From Membranipora membranacea (Eukaryota; Bryozoa; Gymnolaemata; Cheilostomatida; Membraniporidae), in assembly GCA_914767715.1 (NCBI GenBank), contig OU612066.1, positions 4,531,001 to 4,595,000 of the forward strand: a stretch of 64,000 nucleotides of DNA, written 5' to 3'. Positions 23,501 to 35,942 of the stretch are shown here, piece by piece. The translations under genes and the position numbers were made by a program. The notes beneath the pieces are model-generated. The model saw only the letters and a program-made list of their open reading frames with translations. It had not been told where the DNA came from and made no database searches. Each line of letters starts with the position of its first letter. Position 1 is the first letter of the stretch.

Positions 23501-25250
23501 TCTTACCTTAGCTGAAATCAGCTCTAATACCTGATGGCAGGTGATATTATGTATACCATCATAACTCAGACAATGTTAATATGTGTAACCTAACAATTTT
23601 CAAAATATCATATCAGAGATTGGAAGCAAATCATGACATTCCAATTCCATACCTATGAAATATACCGCAAGCTCCGGCTCCCCAACCCCCACCACCCTCC
23701 CTGGTGTATCCATACACTGCTGCTCATTTCTTTAAACTCAAAAAGTCAAGAACAATATACGCGGGAAATGATAAGAAACCTACAAACACATAGAGATAGG
23801 GGTCAACGAGGGCTCTTGGTATGTAACACAACGGGGTTCTCAAGAACCTTTACTTATTTTATATTAATTGCAGTTTGAGCGAAAGCAAGGTATTCCGATA
23901 AAAGCATCACTAAATTCCTGCTATCTTTCGAGGCAAGTTTTTATTGTTTGCAAACAGTCCTTTTCTGCATCATTATCACTTTATCTTTGTGTTCACTCTT
24001 CCTTGAACTTGTTTGAACTGAGTATTAGAAAACAGATCTGTACATGTTTGATGCGATTTTCGAGTAATAGAAATTAATCCACTCGACAGAAATTAGAATA
24101 CCACAGTAATTATTGCACTCAACACATGTATGATTATAATTATCACACGTCTCAAGTTGACATTACTTGTCTTCTCATTGAATAATAGGAAACTACAATT
24201 TCTGTTATATAATTATTGTCAAATGATTTCAAGTTGTAAGTTAACAAGATGATGGTTAAGCAAGATGTAAGTTAACAACTTTCTATTGGAATCACCGAGC
24301 TGCAACTCTCTGATTAATAAAACTTATTCAATATTTTCAGCTCTGAAGAAACAAAGTTAACAAGTTTACTCTGAACTTGTATGTATATATGTGTTGTCTC
24401 TGACGACATGAATGTCATATAGTCAGGTGGGTATAATGCTTACTTTTTGTCAACCAGACAAGCAAAAGATTGAATATTATTTAGTACAGATTTATTGCAT
24501 TTTCCTGATAATTAAAATTAAAATTAAATGAAAGGAAAGTATAGGTGTAGGTGTAGGTATAGGTATATATATGGTTTAAATGTATTGCCTCCTAAATAAT
24601 CTGATCAGGATATATCCTTATCCTTTTTGCCTTTGGTTTTGGATATGCTCATGGATCGGTATATAAATGTTCAATATATGCTGCTCTCTATGCTAGCTCT
24701 GATGCTGTCGAGTAGAAGTTTAAACAACGATCAGAAAAAATTGATACTGATTGTCGCTTGTAATATTACTCTCTGCTTTGTCAATCAAAGCACTACATGA
24801 CAGAATAATGATCCTTATGCTACTGACTTTAGTTCTAACTGGAGCATATACTTATTGCTGTGCCAATGATGTACACGTGACACAGTTTTGGTTGGCAGTT
24901 TCACATTGATGATAGTAGTCGCTGTAGTTGATGCTAACTTATAGTTGTATTCTCTTGCTCATTAATTAGGAGTAATGGCAGCAGTCCTGTGATGTATGTG
25001 GCGTGATACTACTCCAATCTTCTCACCAATATCATATTATTGTCAATCGCTTTGGAGTTCAGGTCATTATATATTGAAGAAGGCGGGGAAGCAGTAATAA
25101 GCTGATGCTTTAAATAGAAAATTCCGTAAACCAGGGCTATTTTATAAATAGAATTAATCACTATAAGGTGTTGCTTCATATAAAAATCCTATCTCATGAT
25201 AGTTCGTTAGTCATGCTGTGTATAAAATAATCAAGGTTAGTTTTTTATAA
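20570..25250. other. Long stretch with no recognisable gene
   Basis: AT-rich, with only short open stretches lacking splice-consistent neighbours or recognisable motifs. A simple GTAGGT-type repeat sits at about 24,543-24,568. I see no tandem array, tRNA or transposase. It could hold long introns, or exons too short or diverged to call by eye. Confidence 0.4.
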
Positions 25251-25405
25251 TAAATTCCAAACATCTTAAATTTTTTTGATATAATATAAAATAATTATTA
25301 TTTGTAGTGGAAATTGATGGCGGATACTTCTAAAATGAATGACAGATAATTCGACATGCAGGCAGGAAAACATTTGGCAACTCATGGTTGGTCACATATA
25401 GTTAC

Positions 25406-26412
25406 TAGTGATGGCAACGAGACAGGGGACAGGACCGGTCTCGCGGGACTTGTCACCTCGGGACAGTATCTCGTCCGATCGAGACAAACTCTTATTACAG
25501 GTCGGGTCTATTCGCATTGTAAATGGTGGTAGCTGGTCAAAATATTGCCTTCACCCAGACTCGAACCAGTGCCCTAGTGATCAGCAGTCCAGCTCTTACC
25601 CACTACGCCACTACGGGAAATTCAGACTGTCATATAATGGAAATAATAGTTATTAGTCATGCTTTTGCTGTGATTATTAAACGGAAATGTTATCTGATTG
25701 GCTGTCAGATTTGATTGATTGGCTGTCTGTTTTGATTGATAAGTCAAGGCCATATCTATGTAAACAACTTCCATTAAAAAGATGGAATGGATGATCAATG
25801 TCGAGCTTTCTCATTGATTTGGACCTGGGGCAAGAGGGAGAAGGGATACAATGACTAATGGGGTATCAAATTGTATAAATATGAGGAGATAGTTGAGCCT
25901 AAGCATATCCAGAAGCTGAATCACTGGACTGGTTGGTATAATAAACAAGAAGCAGCTTCTCCTTGGTTTAACTATTTAGTATTTAGTTATCACTATAGAT
26001 ATGCTTATGGTTTAGATTGGCTGAGGAGGATACAGTAGGGTTACACCCATAAATCATGAGTACGAGTTTGGGCAATGACAATCATGTGTGGCAGGCTGAT
26101 ATTCGTACAAAATATAATTTGCAAGAATAAGTGGAAATTTGCAATAAATAATTGACAGAATTTGATGAAACTTGGACTCAACATAGTTCCTTATTGCTAT
26201 AGATGATAAGTTACAACTTGAATCAAATGTACTATAAGCTGATTGCACTAGTGATAGTGAATGAATATCCACCATTCTTTTAAATTGTGATATCTGAAGA
26301 ATGTTTTATCGGCATCGATATTTGTCTCGGTCTCGTCCCGGTCTCGTCCCGAATTTTCTTGCTGTCTCGGTCTCGTCCCGTCTCGCCAAAATCTGACAAA
26401 TTGCCATCACTA
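25406..26412. mobile_element. hAT-like non-autonomous element, copy 1 (1,007 bp)
   Basis: A perfect 12-bp terminal inverted repeat TAGTGATGGCAA and an 8-bp target duplication ATAGTTAC (25,398-25,405 and 26,413-26,420) identify a hAT-type element. Subterminal repeats of GTCTCGTCCCG occur in inverted orientation: GAGAC/GGGAC words on the left (about 25,418-25,495) and TCTCGTCCCG words on the right (26,322-26,385). The interior has a minus-strand tRNA-like module and TA-rich sequence, but no transposase. Confidence 0.88.
25547..25617 (-). repeat. tRNA-like module inside the hAT-like element, copy 1
   Basis: On the minus strand, GTGGCGTAGTGGGTAAGAGC gives a tRNA A box and CTGGTTCGAGTCTGGG a B box at tRNA-like spacing. 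It is close to a real tRNA length, but I cannot fold a clean acceptor stem. It is probably a SINE head or captured tRNA. Confidence 0.6.
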
Positions 26413-26875
26413 ATAGTTACACTTGATGGACTATAAAATGTTAAATCTCCGCGTTGTTCAAAATGAGGTCAAAGCTCTTGTATAGGATGCTGTCAATTTA
26501 CTGTCAATTCTGATAGAAATTTAATGCAAAAGGTGAGATTTATAAATTTGAATTTGAATTTAGGGCAGTGAAGAATGGTTTAAGATGTCACTTATCATGA
26601 TAATTAAGAATGATGTGTCTGCAAAAGCAATTTGCAAAACGCAAAAACTGCAAAAATGGGGATAGCCTGGGATGATATTTATGTTGTTGATCAAATTCGT
26701 GTCTGCAATAAGAAATTATTTGATAACTATACATCTGCAACTTATGTAAAGTCTGCAAAAATCACTGCAATATTTTCTGGCCTGACAATGAGAGTGGCAT
26801 AGAATGATCGATTGATTTATTAGCTATTACAAACATCAAATTTAGTGTGATGCACATTTGATTGGTTTTACGTTT

Positions 26876-26955
26876 GGATTGTGGGCTTGATACACAGGAT
26901 ATTGTTGGGCTGATACACAAGATACTGTGGGCTCTATACACAGGATATTGTGGGT
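26876..26955. repeat. ~22-bp minisatellite and empty insertion site
   Basis: Three to four copies of a GTGGGCTTGATACACAGGAT-like unit. The word GCTCTATACACAGG at 26,925-26,938 is the unoccupied counterpart of the site where the AAGTC element sits in unit 2 and block 2. Confidence 0.7.
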
Positions 26956-28315
26956 ACTCAGGGTTTGTATGAGATGAATATATAATTCAACCTCCTGACA
27001 AAAGTTAAGAAATGCTTCAGCTGACCCCTTGTTAACTTTCACCTGAGTTTTAAGGGTTGTTACTGGAACTTTTACCTGAGTTTTTAAAGGTTGTTACATT
27101 ACAGTTTATCCATACACGCTATTTCTAAAATTGACATCATTGCAAATAATTGATGGGTTCATTGTATGATAATCCATTTGGCGCCACAATAAAGCTCTTT
27201 TACATAATAAACTGTAGCAATTTTTTATTTCATATAGTAATGAACTATGAAACAATTATAAAAGCTTGTGGAACCGCTGCTGTCAGTATGGCAATCGGGC
27301 TACAGTCAATCTGGCAAAAAAACTTGTCCATCCTGAGACAATTACATGTGTTCAACGCAGTCTCTTAAATGTCTAAATGGCTCTGATTTTCTTACCAATA
27401 AACGGTTTGCAGGAGAAAAAACTCTTTTTTTTTGTTACACATGCTGAAGTTAGTGAAACATATGGCTAGCTAACATTCTCAGAACCTCAGAAATGGTAGC
27501 TAGCTAGCATAGGGTCACCCTAAACAAGCTCTGAGTGCTAGCCAGAGGCACTAAGATTAGAGTGACGGATGCCTTTTTGAGCAAACAACTGCTGTCCCTT
27601 TGCTCAAATTCCTCACTCTATTGGCACGGATGTAGGAAAATAATTTACAAAAATCAATCAGCAGAATAGGGCCGTTGAGCAGTGAGTGATTTGGGAGCGA
27701 AGCCTCTGTCGGGTCTCACTCAGTCAGCTGGGAGTATCAGATAGGGATGTTGGCAGTCTTTGATTAAAAGATCCTTCCTTATTAGGAAATTCCTCCTCAA
27801 CCTCATCATACCAGAAACTGATGGGCTTACTGATGAGTGTTAATATTTGACAGAAGCTTTTTGTTCACCGCAAGAGAAGTTATTATTGATTGGAAAATTC
27901 CAGCTAAACCAAATGCTAAGAAACCGATGGCACAACATGCAATAATACGTTATCATTCGATGTTGTTATCAAAGCAGTTTGTTTAGTGTAGAAGTCCAAT
28001 AATAAAAGTTGCATCTCTTCTATGTACCGGAAATAAACTCTCTATTTTTCATAAGGTTTACCCTTATAATTTTCTCTAGGTTTTTTTTCTTATCCTGGCT
28101 ATCATAGTAAGTATTTGTGTCCTAAAAAATCTTCAGTTGAATCAGTTTTCTCCAGACCCCTTATTGTACCAATATTGGCTTATTATCAGGGATCTTTGTT
28201 TCCCTACCACTTACTCCTACTACCACCCTGTAAGGGCCATGCCACCCTGCCTAGGAAATGAGATGGTTTTTTCACAGCTAAATAAAAATGTAGTTGTTCA
28301 GCATCATACATCCTG

Positions 28316-29191
28316 GTCAAAATATTGCCTTCACCCAGACTCGCTCGAACCGGTGCCCTAGTGATCAGCAGTCCACGCTCTTACCCACTACGCCGGAGAT
28401 TCAGACTATCATATATTGGAAATATAGTTATTGGTCATGCTTTTGCTGTGATTATTAAATGGAAATGTTATCTGATTGGCTGTCAGATTTGATTGATTGG
28501 ATGTCTGTTTTGATAGATAAGTCAAGGCCATATCTATGTAAACAACTTCCATTAAAAAGATGGAATGGATGATCAATGTCGAGCTTTCTCATTGATTTGG
28601 ACCTGGGGCAAGAGGGAGAAGGGATACAATGACTAATGGGGTATCAAATTGTATAAATATGAGGAGATAGTTGAGCCTAAGCATATCCAGAAGCTGAATC
28701 ACTGGACTGGTTGGTATAATAAACAAGAAGCAGCTTCTCCTTGGTTTAACTATTTAGTATTTAGTTATCACTATAGATATGCTTATGGTTTAGATTGGCT
28801 GAGGAGGATACAGTAGAATTACACCCATAAATCATGAGTACGAGTTTGGGCAACGACAATCATGTGTGGCAGGCTGATATTCGTACAAAATATAATTTGC
28901 AAGAATAAGTGGAAATTTGCAATAAATAATTGACAGAATTTGATGAAACTTGGACTCAACATAGTTCCTTATTGCTATAGATGATAAGTTACAACTTGAA
29001 TCAAATGTACTATAAGCTGATTGCACTAGTGATAGTGAATGAATATCCACCATTCTTTTAAATTGTGATATCTGAAGAATGTTTTATCGGCATCGATATT
29101 TGTCTCGGTCTCGTCCCGGTCTCGTCCCGAATTTTCTTGCTGTCTCGGTCTCGTCCCGTCTCGCCAAAATCTGACAATTTGCCATCACTTA
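28316..29191. mobile_element. hAT-like non-autonomous element, copy 2, 5'-truncated
   Basis: The same element as at 25,406, but its left end is missing at the tandem-duplication junction. The right end keeps TTGCCATCACTTATAGTTAC with one change in the terminal repeat. The tRNA-like module (28,327-28,396) has a small insertion (TCGCTCGAAC) near the B box. Confidence 0.8.
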
Positions 29192-29868
29192 TAGTTACAC
29201 TTGATGGACTATTAAATGTTAAATCTCTGCGTTGTTCAAAATGAGGTCAAAGCTCTTGTATAGGATGCTGTCAATTTACTGTCAATTTTGATAGAAATTT
29301 AATGCAAAAGGTAAGATTTATAAATTTGAATTTGAATTTAGGGCAGTGAAGAATGGTTTAAGATGTCACTTATCATGATAATTAAGAATGATGTGTCTGC
29401 AAAAGCAATTTGCAAAACGCAAAAACTGCAAAAATGGGGATAGCCTGGGATGATATTTATGTTGTTGATCAAATTCGTGTCTGCAATAAGAAATTATTTG
29501 ATAACTATACATCTGCAACTTATGTAAAGTCTGCAGAAATCACTGCAATATTTTCTGGCCTGACAATGAGAGTGGCATAGGATGATCGATTGATTTATTA
29601 GCTATTACAAACATCAAATTTAGTGTGATGCACATTTGCCTCAGAAAACAGTCTTTGCCCCATGAGCTGCGATATTTGACATGTCTAAAACAGCTAGAAT
29701 GGCAATGTTCAAGTATATCGTACATGGGAGATGATATTCATACTTTTGATAGACATGGTGTGAACTGGAAAATTGTCATCCTGTCATATCCAAACATAAA
29801 ACCAATCAATCTAACAATTCCTGCTGGGTGCAAGTTTTCATATCTACATCATTTAATTCTGAAAAGTG

Positions 29869-29963
29869 TGGGCCTTATACACAGGGTAGTGTGGGCATGA
29901 TTCACAGGATATTGTGGGGTTGATACACAGGATATTGTTGGGCTGATACACAAGATAGTGTGG
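29869..29963. repeat. ~22-bp minisatellite, unit 2
   Basis: Four or five copies of the GATACACAGGATATTGTGGG-type unit, ending at the left target duplication of the AAGTC element. Block 2 has the same minisatellite at 46,826-46,923. Confidence 0.7.
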
Positions 29964-29995
29964 GCCCTATACTAGACCTGGGTCCAACTCATGGT

Positions 29996-30155
29996 AAGTC
30001 AAGTCAAGTCAAGTCAAGTCAAGTCAAGTCAAGTCAAGTCAAGTCAAGTCAAGTCAAGTCAAGTCAAGTCAAGTCAAGTCAAGTCAAGTCAAGTCAAGTC
30101 AAGTCAAGTCAAGTCAAGTCAAGTCAAGTCAAGTCAAGTCAAGTCAAGTCAAGTC
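29996..30155. repeat. (AAGTC)32 pentanucleotide array
   Basis: 32 uninterrupted copies. The block 2 copy has only 2 plus about 5 copies, so the array is unstable in length. Confidence 0.95.
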
Positions 30156-30627
30156 AAAGTCACGACTTGACTTAACAAAATTATGACTTGACTTGACTTG
30201 ACTTGATTTCGAAAACAAATAGACAACACTTGACTTGACTTGACTTGACTTAACGAAAAATTGACTTTGACTTGACTTGACTTGGGAGTTGTCCTGACTT
30301 TGGTCAAGTCAACATAAGTCAATGTGTGAAATTTTATAACATAATGTAGAAAGAGATATAGGAAGGATAATCATAACTGAGAACCCCAACTCTGAAACCC
30401 AAACTCCGAAACAGAAAACCCAATTTCTCAGCTATGGGTAAGTAGTCAGAGTTCCTGCCTTACATATTAGTTGTCTTCTCTTGTTGTCTTGTAATCAGTA
30501 AAATGAAAAATGTATCCCATGATGCAATATTAATATAGTCTGATCATATAGTGCAGGTTTATTCAGAAGACTGCTTGTATCATCATCAACATCATCATCA
30601 TCATCATCAGACAGAAATCCTTCTAGT

Positions 30628-30846
30628 CTAAGGATGTTTCACAATTTTTCTTTTTGTGCTTCTCACAACAGCAGAAGGCTGGACTTTCTTTTTTTGAAAT
30701 TCACTTCCAAGCAATTCCATAACATACACCACCCATCGTGAACTAACTAAGTAACAATGCTGAATTGCGTACACACCCATACCTTTCGTTTGTGAGCAAA
30801 TCCCGATTAGTAGAGCAACTCCTGAGGACCTAATTAACTCCTCCAC
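30628..30846 (-). other. 72-codon open stretch in the AAGTC element core
   Basis: Present with the same translation in both copies of the element (also 47,464-47,682 minus). It begins MEELIRSSGVALLIG and ends in a basic KRKIVKHP tail. The surrounding DNA is equally conserved because the copies are recent duplicates, so identity is no proof of coding. No known domain. Confidence 0.2.
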
Positions 30847-31109
30847 GATTTGGATTCACCCGGGATTGAAATAAATTCCGAGTTGATTTTCACGGTTAAT
30901 GAGCGTGACTTTGCCATGACTTGTAAGTCACCCATCTTTGACTTGACTTGACTTACAAAAATCTTGACTTGACTTGACTTGACTTGATGGCGAAAAAAAT
31001 AGACACCAATTGACTTGACTTGACGTAAATGTGACTTGACTTGACTAAGCATCGACAATGACTTGACTTGACTTGACTTGCGATGACTTGGACCCAGGTC
31101 TGCCCTATA

Positions 31110-33640
31110 CACAGGATATTGTTGATACTCAGGGTTTGTATGAGATAAAGATATAATTCAACCTCCTGACAAAAGTTAAGAAATGCTTCAGCTGACCCCT
31201 TGTTAACTTTCACCTGAGTTTTAAGGGGTGTTACTGGAACTTTTACCTGAGTTTTTAAAGGTTGTTACATTACAGTTTATCCATACACGCTATTTCTAAA
31301 ATTGACATCATTGCAAATAAATGATGGGTTCATTGTACGATAATCCATTTGGGGCCACAATAAAGCTCTTTTACATAATAAACTGTAGCAATTTTTTATT
31401 TCCTATAGTAATGAACTATGAAACAATTATAAAAGCTTGTGGAAACGCTGCTGTCAGTATGGTAACCGAGCTACAGTCAATCTGGCAAAAAACTTGTCCA
31501 TCCTGAGCCAATTACATGTGTTCAACGCAGTCTCTTAAATGTCTAAATGGCTCTGATTTTCTTACCAATAAACGGTTTGCAGGAGAAAAAACTCTATTTT
31601 TTGTTACACATGCTGAAGTTAGTGAAACATGTGGCTAGCTAACATTCTCAGAACCTCAGAAAGTGCTAGCCAGAGGCACTAAGATTAGAGTGACGGATGC
31701 CTTTTTGAGCAAACAACTGCTGTCCCTTTGCTCAAAATCCTCACTCTATTGGCACGGATGTAGGAAAATAATTTACAAAATTCAATCAGCAGAATAGGGC
31801 CGTTGAGCAGTGAGTGATTTGGGAGCGAAGCCTCTGTCGGGTCTCACTCAGTCAGCTGGGAGTATCAGATAGGGATGTTGGCAGTCTTTGATTAAAAGAT
31901 CCTTCCTTATTAGGAAATTCCTCCTCAACCTGATCATACCAGAAACTGATGGGCTTACTGATGAGTGTAAATATTTGACAGAAGCTTTTTGTTCACCGCA
32001 AGAGAAGTTATTATTGATTGGAAAATTCCAGCTAAACCAAATGCTAAGAAACCGATGGCACAACATGCAATAATACGTTATCATTCGATGTTGTTATCAA
32101 AGCAGTTTGTTTAGTGTAGAAGTCCAATAATAAAAGTTGCATCTCCTCTATGTACCGGAAATAAACTCTCTATTTTTCATAAGGTTTACCCTTATAATTT
32201 TCTCTAGGTTTTTTTTCTTATCCTGGCTATCATAGTAAGTATTTGTGTCCTAAAGAATCTTCAGGTGAATCAGTTTTCTCCAGACCCCTTATTGTACCCA
32301 TATTGGCTTATTATCAGGGATCTTTGTTTCCCTACCACTTACTCCTACTACCACCCTGTAGGGGCCATGCCACCCTGCCTAGGAAATGAGAAGGTTTTTC
32401 ACAGCTAAATAAAAATGTAGTTGTTCAGCATCGTACATCCTTTGTTCATTGTCATGGACAATCAACAGATGTAGAATAATGTTGTAATTCAGTTCTGAAT
32501 TTTGAAGGCCATAGCCACCTCAATAACTCTTTATCTATTATATGCAAACAAAGTATCTCTTATAATCAATGAGAGTTCAGGTTACAAATGAACACAGCAA
32601 ACACTTGTAGCTTCAGTGGCTTCACTTTTATGCCACGATCATACTCACACCTTCACACCTGGGCTTTGATGCACAAGTCAGTTTGAAAGAGGGAGAAGCT
32701 GCATAAATGGCATACATGACATGAAACTACCACCAGACTTTTTGACATTTTTCTGCTTTAAGGGTACACTGTGGTATCGGAGCAACAAGCATGCTACGCC
32801 TATTTACATATCCTGTTGTAAACCAAATATGGTATTGAGGGGCGCACAGCTTGGCAAGGCTTAGGACTAGTACCCTTGAGTAAGGTTAAATAACTACATG
32901 GAAGGGATGATGAATATTGTTGTATTACAACTTTGAACCTTGAAGATGATAGCCAACCACGAACACTCAGGGACGTCAGTCAATGCATGAAATTATAGGG
33001 TACAAGGCAAATCCGATTCGGATGATTATTCAGCAGGAATTCTTGTGAAACATTTCATCCATCAGGTACTCAAACTATGCTAAAATAGAACCTCACAGAG
33101 CAGTTTCGTGCTCCTGATATTACCTGTGCTCTATCATTATTACAGAAATGTCTTGAAACCTCCCCTATAAGTGTTACCAAGCTCAGAGGCAGCAACTACT
33201 TAGAGTTTTGCACTGTGTCATGCACAAACCTGATGCTGCTGGGATCGGAAAGGAGTACCTATTGAATGTGGGAGGCTGATTCTGCACTGTTGGGTTTTAT
33301 TACAATTGTGTTATATAACGTTTTACTTTCTGAATACCACTGACCTAACCCTATAAGATTCGGGTTTAGTTATAAGTATACAACAAATTAATATTTCATG
33401 TTTTGGCGATGTTCTCATAGTGAAATGCTGTCCTGGTGAATTATGTGGCAAACAACGGCCCTTGGAGCAATCGAGCAATGACGATTAATTCATGTGGCTC
33501 AGACATAAACTTATTACATTATGTGGGTTCATCATCATCAACTATATATCCAAAACATTAGGCAGTCGTGATTGGTCACCCATCAGTTTCCACAGTCTAT
33601 GATTGGTCAGCAAGCTGATTAATCAGATGATGAGATAGCT
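31110..33640. other. Intergenic sequence upstream of the VMO1-like gene
   Basis: The remainder of tandem unit 2 (to about 32,435), then unique sequence shared only with block 2. I see no exon with splice support and no transposon termini. Confidence 0.4.
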
Positions 33641-33648
33641 CAAAGGTG

Positions 33649-33730
33649 TATAAATATAGCAGCTCCTGAACATTTCAGCATTGCATCTGAGTGATCAAAC
33701 TAAGTAGATATAACTCAGTGATCAAACTAG
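33649..33730 (+). promoter_or_regulatory. TATA promoter and 5'-UTR exon of VMO1-like gene, copy 1
   Basis: TATAAATA at 33,649-33,656 is followed about 25-30 bases on by TCAGCATT, a fair initiator. A short non-coding exon with a repeated GTGATCAAACTA word ends at an AG|GTAAAA donor (33,730/33,731). The acceptor for the coding exon is at 33,995. The strong TATA box suggests tissue- or cell-type-specific expression. Confidence 0.55.
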
Positions 33731-34004
33731 GTAAAATGTTTGTATTTCATTTAGATAACTTGAAGCTTACACTTGATAATCATTCGGTCATTCTGATGGA
33801 GTTGAATGGTGAAGAGGAACAAAAAATTGATTCAGTAGTGATTGCTGACATGACCCTCAGCTAATGATGACATGTTACTTCGGTGACATGTTGATCAATG
33901 ATGAGTTGTAATTCGCTATTTGCACTCGTCAGATTCTTATTTCTTTTCACTGTAAACTATAAGAGTTTGATTATATATCTCTTTTTGATAGACAGGTGAT
34001 AAGA

Positions 34005-35942
34005 ATGTTGGGGAGTGTACTAGTTACTTTCCTATTAGTCGCATGCTGTGATGCTCAGGCTGTATCGGGAAGAGATGACTATTTCTCTACTATATGGCCT
34101 TACACTAGCACAAACATGGGAGAGTGGGGGGCCGTAGACTGGTGTCCTGAGGGTACTTTTGCTCTTGAGTTTAGGATGAAGGTCGACATTCCTGGTGAAC
34201 TTGCTTGTGATTTGGATAATTCAGGAGTGAGCTCAGTGGGGATAAAGTGCAGGTTAGTAACAAGTTAGATTAAGACCCATATATCCATATTATATTCATA
34301 TCATATCATTATTATCAGTGTTAGAAATGAGTGAGAACACGGAGTTCCCACAAATAAATATTTAGGGGGAACTCTAAGAACACAGTTCCCGCGAAATTCT
34401 GTGTTTATAACAGTGTGGAAATGTCTCTTTTTGACCAGATTTCAATCATAATCATATACCAATAACAGATCTATATTTCTGATTAGATATTATGCTCAAC
34501 AGCATGGATTTGCATAATTTGACATAGATATTGCAAAAAAATTCCCTGCAGCTGCATTGAAGCCAAATTGACTGCTGTTGCCTTGTAGAGTAGAGTTCCG
34601 AGAACAAAGTCCACTTAGATCAGTGCACTGATTATTATATAAATTTGGTACAAAGTATCCATATCTTCTATATGAGATCTAGAATATATTCATTAGATAT
34701 ATTCGAATAGCCAACAAATATCAGATGATTCCATAACAAAATAAAATGGTTCTGCGCTTTGATCAAATCTATACATGATACCCCACTTTTATCACAATTG
34801 TATCCGGTGTCACTTCTGTCACAATTATTGCATCTGTCACATCTTTCAGACAAGTGATTTAAATTCTTTCTGGGTTTTATAGTCCTCCTTTATGCGAAGG
34901 GTCATATGGAAACAACAAATGGGTATTCTCTGCACAAGGAAACTGGGGGGAGTTGACCACACCCAACTCTTGCCCACATGGCTATGTTTTGATTGGAGCT
35001 CGGGTTAGATCAGCGCCACATGTAGAAGGAGTTGACAACCTTGGAGGTTTGTAACTGGCTGGCTGCGGCAGCCCTTATTTTATTTTATATTTTGCGTTCA
35101 CTGTAAATGAACACTTATTAGGTTGTTGTCCTCACACCATATTCATTTCTCTTATCAGAAAAAGTGAGAACAGAGCACTTCCTTTCCAAATGTTTAATAG
35201 ACAAATTAGAAGCTACATTTTTTCTAGTTTCAATTTCAAAACACATTGGATAACCTTAGTAATTATCTGTTTAATGTAGAGTAAAGCTGCTGATTGTCTG
35301 CAGCATGATAACTAAATGACTCGATTTCTAAAATTAACGTCTAACGTTTTTTTCTCCCTTTTTACAGCTACAGATTTAGGCTTCAGATGTAGACATTTAG
35401 CTAAGACAAGCCTGAAACAGACCCTCTACGGTCAGGGACAATCTGCCGGTACGTGGGGAACCTACAGAGAGTGTCCAAGTGATACAGCTATATGTGGAAT
35501 ATCTACACAGGTACAGGCAGTTCAAGACCACAGCACTGGAGATAACACAGCCCTCAATGCAGCCAAGTTCTTCTGTTGTAACTTACCTAGTACCTGTTCC
35601 ACATTGGATTTCATATTTAAGGTATGTAGTAACCAAACCTTACAAAGCAACTCGGCTTCCCATAATGATTATATTTTTACTCTTCACCGATAAACTTTTC
35701 TATGCTTTTGTTGAGTGTAATTTGTAAAGTAGGTTGACTCTCAATCATAACAAAAGTCAGTTTTATCTGCTCCAGTTTTGTTTTGGGCGTTTTACTTGAT
35801 AAACAATTCAATAACAAAACCTTCTACAACAGTGTGTATAATAATGATATCAATTTTATTTGCTGATTAAGTCATTTCTAACGCATATGACAGGAACTCA
35901 ACAATAATATTTACATATTATAATTTGCAGGATGTAGAGTAG
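34005..35942 (+). CDS. VMO1-like: Secreted vitelline membrane outer layer protein I (VMO1)-like, copy 1
   Basis: Coding exons 34,005-34,252, 34,883-35,046, 35,368-35,621 and 35,931-35,942 have GT-AG borders and matching phases (2, 1, 0), giving 225 residues. The ATG at 34,005 opens a signal peptide (MLGSVLVTFLLVACCDAQA). An upstream GTG in frame is not a start. Three beta-prism repeats follow, each with a W-G-x-W-type turn and ending in a Cys: MGEWGAVDWCPEGTFALEFR to VGIKC, NWGELTTPNSCPHGYVLIGA to LGFRC, and GTWGTYRECP to GDNTALNAAKFFCC. The last is the family's signature. VMO1 proteins are extracellular, in the bird egg outer layer and in mucus or tear secretions; some bind carbohydrate. The role here is unknown. 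The last exon codes only DVE and stop. An AATAAA lies at about 36,188. Confidence 0.88.

Larger units (their letters stand above)
25536..28315. repeat. 2.78-kb tandem repeat, unit 1
   Basis: This unit is repeated directly from 28,316 on, where unit 2 holds about 1.1 kb of extra inserted sequence. The junction at about 28,312-28,320 joins GCATCATACATCC to TGGTCAAAATATTGCC, so unit 2 starts inside the hAT-like element and lacks its left end. Unit 1 has a private deletion near 26,860 (after CACATTTG) relative to unit 2 and block 2. Confidence 0.85.
29972..31101. mobile_element. hAT-like non-autonomous element with AAGTC subterminal repeats, block 1 copy (1,130 bp)
   Basis: The ends are AGACCTGGGTCCAA (left, after CT) and its reverse complement (right). 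They are flanked by the 8-bp duplication GCCCTATA (29,964-29,971 and 31,102-31,109). The left inside edge carries 32 tandem AAGTC units (29,996-30,155), then GACTT runs. The right edge has GACTT runs, so the pentamer arrays point inward from both ends. The core (30,300-30,900) has a TCATCA run and a 72-codon minus-strand open stretch, but no transposase. The empty site in unit 1 confirms the boundaries. Confidence 0.88.

Noticed and set aside
22056-24077. Short open frames between 22 and 24 kb as genes
   Set aside because: No splice-consistent partners, low-complexity composition and no recognisable domain.
25547-25617. Functional tRNA gene
   Set aside because: A and B boxes are present, but no clean acceptor stem could be paired and it is embedded in a repeated mobile element.
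26054-26275. 73-codon frame seen three times (also 28,832-29,053 and 45,800-46,021)
   Set aside because: It lies inside the hAT-like element, and all three copies are recent duplicates. It matches no transposase motif, so identity does not show coding.
29960-30175. Open frame of repeated SSQVK
   Set aside because: Translation of the AAGTC pentamer array; no start context and no conservation in the block 2 copy.
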